NCBI GenBank assembly: GCA_037045045.1
Contig: JBAOHL010000004.1
Span: 62,001-126,000, forward strand
DNA length: 64,000 bases
DNA from: Phosphoribacter sp037045045
GTDB lineage: Bacteria > Actinomycetota > Actinomycetes > Actinomycetales > Dermatophilaceae
Direction: 5' to 3'
The notes below the pieces were generated by a model that searched no databases, was not told the origin of the DNA, and saw nothing but the letters and a program-made list of their open reading frames with translations. Numbering within the stretch: the first letter of the stretch is position 1; the number at the start of each line of letters is the position of its first letter. Both the position numbers and the translations under genes were made by a program. Positions 58,240 through 64,000 of this stretch are shown one piece after another.

Positions 58240-60842
58240 TGGCCCCTGCCGCAGGGGACCAGACCCTCGGCCGCGAAGACCCGCTCGACACCATCGAGCG
58301 GCTGCACGGTGAGGCGCTCAAACACGTCCAGCACTACCAGCCCGACGAGGCCGCCTCCCTGTTGGCCCAGGCCGCTTTCCTCGTCCACGCCTTGCCAGCC
58401 GACCTCGCCGGAACCCCCCGAGCCCAAGAGGCCCTGACCCGGATCGTCCTGGCCCAGTCCTGGACCGCCTTCGAAGAGACCGGCTGGGCAGCCGCCGAAC
58501 AGGTTCTCGATGCCGCGACCGAGCAGGCCGCCGACATGCATCGCGACGACCTCGTCGCGCTGTGCCACATGCAGGGCGCGTCGATGCTCGGCCGCCACGG
58601 CGATCTGCCTGGCGCACTCGCGCGGATGCGTTCAGCGGAGGCGGGCCTGGACCTGTTGCCTGTCGAACAGCAGGCCCGGATGCTGCTCAACCGGGGTGCG
58701 TTGGGCTCGCAGCTCATGGAGCTGGACCAAGCCCGAGGCGACCTGGCCCGATCGGCCGACCTGGCGCACACCTGCGGCGACGAGGCGCTGGAGTTCATGG
58801 CGCGGCACAACGAGGGCTGGGTGGAGTTCCTCCGCGGCGACCTGCCGGCCGCCCTGCGCCTCATGAACGCCGCCGACGCGATGACCGTCGACGTCAGCCG
58901 CAGCGTGTCGAACCTCGACCGGGCTCGGACCTTGTTGGAGGCCGGTCTGGTCATCGAGGCGTCCGAGGTGCTCGGCCTGGCCCTGCGCCAGTCCGAGCGC
59001 GACGGCAGTGGCCAGACCCTCGGCGAGATCGAGCTCGACCTCGCCCGCACCACCCTGCTGCTCGGCGACCCGCACGGCTCGGCCCGCTGGGCCGCGGCCG
59101 CCCGCCGCCGATTCCGTACTCGCGAGTCCGGCCCGTGGCGTCGACGGGCCCAGCTCGTGGAACTCGAAGCCGAGAGTGTGCGCCGCGCGGATCCCGCACG
59201 CACGGCCCGGCTGGCCACCGCCCTGGCGGCGTCGGCCGACGCTCACGGCGAACACCAGGTCGGCGCCGAGGCCTCGCTGATCGCCGCCGACGCGGCATTG
59301 CAGCAAGGCCAGACGACCGCAGCCGGCGCGGCATACCGGCAGGCCCGCGGGCTCGTCCACTCGGCGTCCCTCCCCACCCGTTTGCACACCCGCCTCGTCG
59401 GGGCCCGACTCGCCGCGGCGACGAGCCCGTCGCGGGCCACCCGGATGCTCGCCGAGGCCGCGGACGACCTCGCCGGCGCTCAGCAGGGCGCTTCGAGCCT
59501 CGACCTGCGTACCGGCCTGGCGGTTCACGCCGGGCGCCTGGCGCTGCTCGATTTCGAGCTCGGCTTCGCCAGCGGTTCGGTGGCCTCGCTGTTCAGCCGC
59601 ACCGAACGGTGGCGTGCCGTGTCCGACCGGGTGCCCCTGGTCCGGCCCCCGAGCGACGACGACGCGGCCGCCCTGTTGGCCCGGCTGCGTCGAGTGAGCG
59701 AAGACCTGCGCACCGCGACCTCCCCTGAACAAGCCGACCGCCGCGGCAGTGAGGCCGTCGAGCTCGAACGCCACCTTCGTGCCCTCGACTGGGCCCGAAG
59801 CGGCGGCGCGACGTCACCGGCGCTGCCGCTGCGACCGCTCGGGTATGCCGACACGTTGCGTCGGGTGCGCGCCCGCGGGGCGATGCTCGCGACGTACCTG
59901 CCCTACCGCGGGGACCTGTATGCCGTGGTGATCGGCCCCGGGCGTGGGCAGGTACACCGGCTCGCCGGCCTCGCCGAGGTCACCCACCTCGTGGCCAGGG
60001 TCCGCGCCGATGTCGAGGCCGCCGCGCTGCCGACCTTTGGGCCGGTCCGCAAGGCCATCGAGGCCTCGCTGGAGACCGACCTCGCGCAGCTCGACCGGCT
60101 GCTGCTCGGCTGGCCCGGGGGCCGCGTCGGCACGGCCCTGCCACCGCCACCGCGCCTCGTCGTCGTGCCCAACAATGCGATCACCGCCGTGCCGTGGGGG
60201 ATGCTTCCCTCGCGCCGAGGGCTCGCGACGACGGTCGCCCGTTCCGCCACGTCGTGGGCCAGCGCCCCCGATGCCCCCGTCGTCATGCCGCGGGTCGCGG
60301 CGATGGCCGGCCCCGACCTGCGCGAGGCCGTCGCTGAAGTGCGGGCCATCGGGGCGATGTACCCGGGCGCCACGGTCATCGAACCGGCCCAGTGCACGAC
60401 GGCCGCGTTGCGCCAGGTCGCCTCGACGCACGACCTCGTCCACATCGCCGCGCACGGGCGCCATCACTATCAAAGCCCGATGTTCTCCTCACTGCGGATG
60501 TCCGACGGACCGGCCTTCGGCTACGAGGTCCCCAACGCGCTCGTCGCCGCCTCGCACGTCGTGCTGTCCGCCTGCGAGGTCGGGCGTGCGACGATCCGGC
60601 CCGGCGACGAGACGCTCGGACTCACCGCGCTGCTGTTGAGCCTCGGGGTCCGCACCGTCGTGGCCGCCATCTCCAAGGTGCCCGACGACGTGGCTGCGGC
60701 AACGATGGTCGACTACCACCGGCTGGTATCCGGCGGCACCGACGCCGCCACCGCGCTGGCTCAGGCCACCGCCGAGGCACCGATCATCGCGCGGGCGTTC
60801 ACCACGTTCGGAGCGCCGTGGCGGGCCGAACCGGCGCGCTGA
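58239..60842 (+). CDS. TPR-CHAT caspase-like protease
   Basis: 867 aa; GTG 58239 overlaps the previous stop (TAGTG). Residues 20-490 are alpha-helical repeats of TPR type. The C-terminal CHAT domain (residues about 560-865) has the catalytic His in VHIAAHGRHHYQSPMFSSL near 738 and Cys in VVLSACEVGRATIRPGDETLG near 778, the caspase/separase-like dyad. Both catalytic residues are present, so the protease should be active. The TPR part probably senses a ligand or partner. It ends the operon with the subtilase, sigma factor and small beta-domain protein. Confidence 0.93.
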   Translation: MAPAAGDQTLGREDPLDTIERLHGEALKHVQHYQPDEAASLLAQAAFLVHALPADLAGTPRAQEALTRIVLAQSWTAFEETGWAAAEQVLDAATEQAADMHRDDLVALCHMQGASMLGRHGDLPGALARMRSAEAGLDLLPVEQQARMLLNRGALGSQLMELDQARGDLARSADLAHTCGDEALEFMARHNEGWVEFLRGDLPAALRLMNAADAMTVDVSRSVSNLDRARTLLEAGLVIEASEVLGLALRQSERDGSGQTLGEIELDLARTTLLLGDPHGSARWAAAARRRFRTRESGPWRRRAQLVELEAESVRRADPARTARLATALAASADAHGEHQVGAEASLIAADAALQQGQTTAAGAAYRQARGLVHSASLPTRLHTRLVGARLAAATSPSRATRMLAEAADDLAGAQQGASSLDLRTGLAVHAGRLALLDFELGFASGSVASLFSRTERWRAVSDRVPLVRPPSDDDAAALLARLRRVSEDLRTATSPEQADRRGSEAVELERHLRALDWARSGGATSPALPLRPLGYADTLRRVRARGAMLATYLPYRGDLYAVVIGPGRGQVHRLAGLAEVTHLVARVRADVEAAALPTFGPVRKAIEASLETDLAQLDRLLLGWPGGRVGTALPPPPRLVVVPNNAITAVPWGMLPSRRGLATTVARSATSWASAPDAPVVMPRVAAMAGPDLREAVAEVRAIGAMYPGATVIEPAQCTTAALRQVASTHDLVHIAAHGRHHYQSPMFSSLRMSDGPAFGYEVPNALVAASHVVLSACEVGRATIRPGDETLGLTALLLSLGVRTVVAAISKVPDDVAAATMVDYHRLVSGGTDAATALAQATAEAPIIARAFTTFGAPWRAEPAR

Positions 60843-60914
60843 TCGACGTCTCACCCGACCGACGCGGCTGTGCCAGACCCAGGCTCGGGCACGGTGGTGT
60901 CATCGCTGCCGACG

Positions 60915-61568
60915 TCAGATGTAGATCGCCGGGTGGTAGTCGAGGACCTCTTCCGGGCTCAGCCCCGGGATCGGTTCGCGGATCTGGGCCGGCACGCCGA
61001 CCGCGATCGACCCGGCCGGGACGTCGCGCACGACGACCGAGTTGGCCCCGATGCGGGCGTCGTTGCCGACGTGCACCGGCCCGAGGACGCGCGCACCGGC
61101 GCCGATGGACACCCGGTCGCCCACGGTGGGGTGGCGCTTGACCTTCTGCATCGACTTCCCGCCGAGTGTCACGCCCTGGTAGAGCATGACGTCGTCGCCG
61201 ATCTCGGTCGTCTCGCCGATGACGACCCCCATGCCGTGGTCGATGAAAAACCGACGGCCGATCGTGGCCCCGGGGTGGATCTCGACGCCGGTGGTGATCC
61301 GGGCCAGCTGCGAGAGGGTCCGCGCGGGGATCCGCCCGCCGGGGCGTTGCCAGATCCGGTGCGCCAACCGGTAGGCCCAGATCGCATGAAGGCCGGAGGA
61401 GGCGATGAACATCTCGGTGCGCGACCCGGCCGCCGGGTCACGCTCCATCGCCGCGTCGATGTCGTCGACGACGAGCCGGTATGCCCGCCGCAGCCGCCCC
61501 TTGGGGCGTGTACGCGGGGGTTCCGCCGCCGTGGTTCGGGCCGGGACGAGCGAGAGTGGTTGGACCAT
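60915..61568 (-). CDS. cysE: Serine O-acetyltransferase
   Basis: 217 aa from ATG 61568 with GAGG 7 nt upstream. Left-handed beta-helix hexapeptide repeats are clear: TGVEIHPGATIGRRFFIDHG, then MGVVIGETTEIGDDVMLYQG with catalytic His and Asp. It makes O-acetylserine for CysK. The gene follows cysK by 13 nt, forming a cysteine-synthesis operon. The N-terminal 30 residues are longer than in minimal actinobacterial CysE. Confidence 0.95.
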   Translation of the reverse strand: MVQPLSLVPARTTAAEPPRTRPKGRLRRAYRLVVDDIDAAMERDPAAGSRTEMFIASSGLHAIWAYRLAHRIWQRPGGRIPARTLSQLARITTGVEIHPGATIGRRFFIDHGMGVVIGETTEIGDDVMLYQGVTLGGKSMQKVKRHPTVGDRVSIGAGARVLGPVHVGNDARIGANSVVVRDVPAGSIAVGVPAQIREPIPGLSPEEVLDYHPAIYI

Positions 61569-61581
61569 GTCGATGCCTCGC

Positions 61582-62514
<933 letters not shown>

Positions 62515-62821
62515 GAAGGCACCTTCGAGATCGACGGACGGGCCGGAGTTCCCCCGTGGACTCCGGGACCGCGTACCGCAGTTCCAACCCGGGATCACTT
62601 ATGGGTATTCCAACGTCAGATTATCCAAGGACTGCGCCTGGTCCCTAATCCGCCCCCGTACTCGGCAGCCAATTCGCGCCGTACACACGGCATACCGGGC
62701 AAGCCGGGCCGCTCGCGCGTCTGACCGCACACTCGACCCGCCGTGCCGAGCACTTGGCCCCAGCCCGCGGGTCTGCGAGGCTGACTCCGATCCAGGCCAC
62801 GGCGGAAGGGAAGGTGCGGGC
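62515..62821. promoter_or_regulatory. Divergent region between cysK and a small gene
   Basis: About 300 bp. It includes the least G+C-rich stretch nearby (CTTATGGGTATTCCAACGTC and ATTATCC, 62598-62629), likely the cysK promoter region. No gene seen. Confidence 0.5.
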
Positions 62822-63130
62822 ATGGTCGGCTTCGTCGCCGGAGCGGCCGTCGGGTACGTGTTCGGCACCCGAGCCGGCCGGGCCCGCTACGAGCAGATCA
62901 GGCGCGGGGCTCACCGGGCGTGGACGTCCGACCCGGTGCAGCAGCGCCTGGACCAGGCCGGCCAGGCGGTGCGCACCCAGGCGCTGCCCTACGTCGCGGA
63001 CAAGGTCGGCGACGCGATCAAGGCGGCCGGGCGTTCGGTCAAGGATCGGGCCACCCGCACCCTGCCGGCCACCGTCGAAACACGCGGCAACGGGGCCCTC
63101 TACGCCGACGCCACTCCCCCGCCGCGCTGA
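62822..63130 (+). CDS. YtxH-like small protein
   Basis: 102 aa from ATG 62822 with GAAGG upstream. The N-terminus MVGFVAGAAVGYVFGTRAGRARYEQI is a Gly-zipper hydrophobic segment followed by an Arg-rich amphipathic helix region, as in YtxH-like proteins of actinobacteria. Probably membrane-associated. Function unknown. Confidence 0.78.
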   Translation: MVGFVAGAAVGYVFGTRAGRARYEQIRRGAHRAWTSDPVQQRLDQAGQAVRTQALPYVADKVGDAIKAAGRSVKDRATRTLPATVETRGNGALYADATPPPR

Positions 63131-63209
63131 ACGTCGCAGGACCCCGCAGCAGAACTCCCGCGCCGACCCCCACCGCGCCGTTCGGGCGCGAGGACCCGAG
63201 GAGCCGCCC

Positions 63210-63677
63210 GTGTCCGACCAACCCGCGCCCCGTCCACCCATCCCGCCGTTCACCGAGGCGACCGCGCGCCAGAAGGTCCGCGCCGCCGAGGCGGCGTGGA
63301 ACACCCGAGACCCCGAGCGCGTCGCCGCGGCATACACGCCCGACTCGCAGTGGCGCAATCGCAGCGAGTTCGTCACCGGGCGCGATCAGATCGTCGCCTT
63401 CCTGCGGCGCAAGTGGGACACCGAGCTCGACTACGTCCTGCGCAAAGACCTGTGGGCGTTCGAGGATCGCCGTATCGCCGTGCGGTTCCAGTACGAGTGG
63501 CACGACGCAAACGGCCAGTGGTGGCGCTCGTACGGCAACGAGAACTGGGAGTTCGACGACCTGGGCTACATGGCGCGGCGCGAGGCGAGCATCAACGACG
63601 TGGCCATCGACGCGGCCGACCGGCGCCTACTGGCCCCCCGGGTCGAGGGCGACGAGTCAGGCATCCCGCTGCAGTAG
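63210..63677 (+). CDS. DUF1348 / SnoaL-like (NTF2-fold) protein
   Basis: 155 aa from GTG 63210 with GAGGAG upstream. WNTRDPERVAAAYTPDSQWRNR and the conserved SYGNENWEF plus ASINDVAI identify the DUF1348 family with a cone-like NTF2 fold. Members are small and widely distributed; the biochemical role is unknown to me. Confidence 0.88.
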   Translation: MSDQPAPRPPIPPFTEATARQKVRAAEAAWNTRDPERVAAAYTPDSQWRNRSEFVTGRDQIVAFLRRKWDTELDYVLRKDLWAFEDRRIAVRFQYEWHDANGQWWRSYGNENWEFDDLGYMARREASINDVAIDAADRRLLAPRVEGDESGIPLQ

Positions 63678-63735
63678 TTCTCGCCCCCAGTTCTCGCCCC
63701 CAATGCGACTGTCCGCGGGGCCGGACGGGTCGGAG

Positions 63736-64000
63736 CTAGCCGGACTCGCCTGGGCGGGCTCGCAACAGCCGGGCCATGACCTCGCTGAACTGGGTGAGTT
63801 CGGGGCGGGACAGCGGCGCGAAGAAGGCCCGCTCGACGTCGTTCTCGGCGCGGTATGCCTCCTCCAGCCGGGCCGCGCCGACATCGGTGAGCCGCACGGT
63901 GACCAATCGCCGGTCGGCCGACTCTCGATGCCGCTCGACGAGCCCATCGCGCTCGAGCGTGTTGAGCACGCTGGACACGGCAGCCCGGGACAGACCCGAG
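63736..64000 (-). CDS. MarR-family regulator, C-terminal part (5' end beyond the window)
   Basis: The frame enters from the right edge: SGLSRAAVSSVLNTLERDGL is the recognition helix, followed by the wing ERHRESADRRLVTVRLTDVG and C-terminal dimer helices ending PGESG. The start lies outside the window. It is convergent with the DUF1348 gene. Target unknown. Confidence 0.88.
   Translation of the reverse strand, partial: SGLSRAAVSSVLNTLERDGLVERHRESADRRLVTVRLTDVGAARLEEAYRAENDVERAFFAPLSRPELTQFSEVMARLLRARPGESG

Noticed and set aside
55522..60842. A true type III-E CRISPR (gRAMP/Craspase) locus
   Set aside because: No gRAMP effector, Csx30/Csx31 homologue of the right size, or repeat array is present. 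Only the TPR-CHAT plus sigma theme is shared.

Overview
The window is G+C-rich, densely coded DNA with many stop/start overlaps (ATGA, GTGA, TAGTG), typical of an actinobacterial chromosome. The gene content agrees: a mycofactocin locus with an NDMA-type methanol dehydrogenase, a mycothiol-dependent maleylpyruvate-isomerase-fold protein, a FolP2-type dihydropteroate synthase homologue, GTP-dependent PEP carboxykinase, a DipZ-like CcdA-thioredoxin fusion and an LCP protein. A Micrococcales member (Intrasporangiaceae/Dermatophilaceae-like) is my best guess, by inference only.

Layout. 1-11.8 kb: alcohol oxidation locus. Leftward: methanol dehydrogenase, MoxR ATPase, VWA protein and the start of a probable mycofactocin methyltransferase (MftM). 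Rightward: mftA, a fused mftB-mftC, an SDR, mftF, mftD and an aldehyde dehydrogenase. 11.9-17.7 kb: a two-component system, thiol-redox genes (glutaredoxin-like, DipZ-like, thioredoxin-like lipoprotein), and a protoglobin divergent from a Cys-rich MarR protein. 17.9-27.7 kb: an amine-catabolic cluster (APC permease with a frameshift, glutamine-synthetase-like ligase, GntR regulator, GlxB/C/D, FAD oxidoreductase, aldehyde dehydrogenase). 27.8-33.4 kb: GT1 glycosyltransferase, amidohydrolase, MPI-fold protein divergent from MarR, then a patch with an aldehyde dehydrogenase remnant and a HigBA toxin-antitoxin pair. 33.4-34.8 kb: an IS481-type element at the 3' end of tRNA-Arg. 35-49.5 kb: pckG, a repeat-rich membrane protein, a second two-component system, ArnT-like and GtrA-like envelope genes, a PTS pair, tRNA-Ser(GCU), LCP and cold-shock genes. 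49.6-53.9 kb: folP2-like, ceramidase-like, VWA and thioesterase genes. 53.9-55.3 kb: a second IS481 copy at the 3' end of tRNA-Ser(UGA). 55.5-60.8 kb: a four-gene operon of subtilisin-like protease, sigma factor, small beta-domain protein and TPR-CHAT caspase-like protein. 60.9-64 kb: cysE, cysK, two small genes and a MarR fragment.

How the parts may work together. The left locus makes the redox cofactor mycofactocin and an alcohol dehydrogenase class that depends on it, with a chaperone pair and an aldehyde dehydrogenase to finish alcohol oxidation. The 18-27 kb cluster has the parts for gamma-glutamylation of an amine, conversion to an N-alkylglutamate, and oxidative release of an aldehyde, as in the N-methylglutamate pathway. 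The subtilisin/sigma/CHAT operon looks like a proteolytic signalling or defence module. Two identical insertion sequences have struck the same position in two different tRNA genes. The octamer GTATGCCG/CGGCATAC recurs roughly fifty times across the window, far more than base composition predicts.
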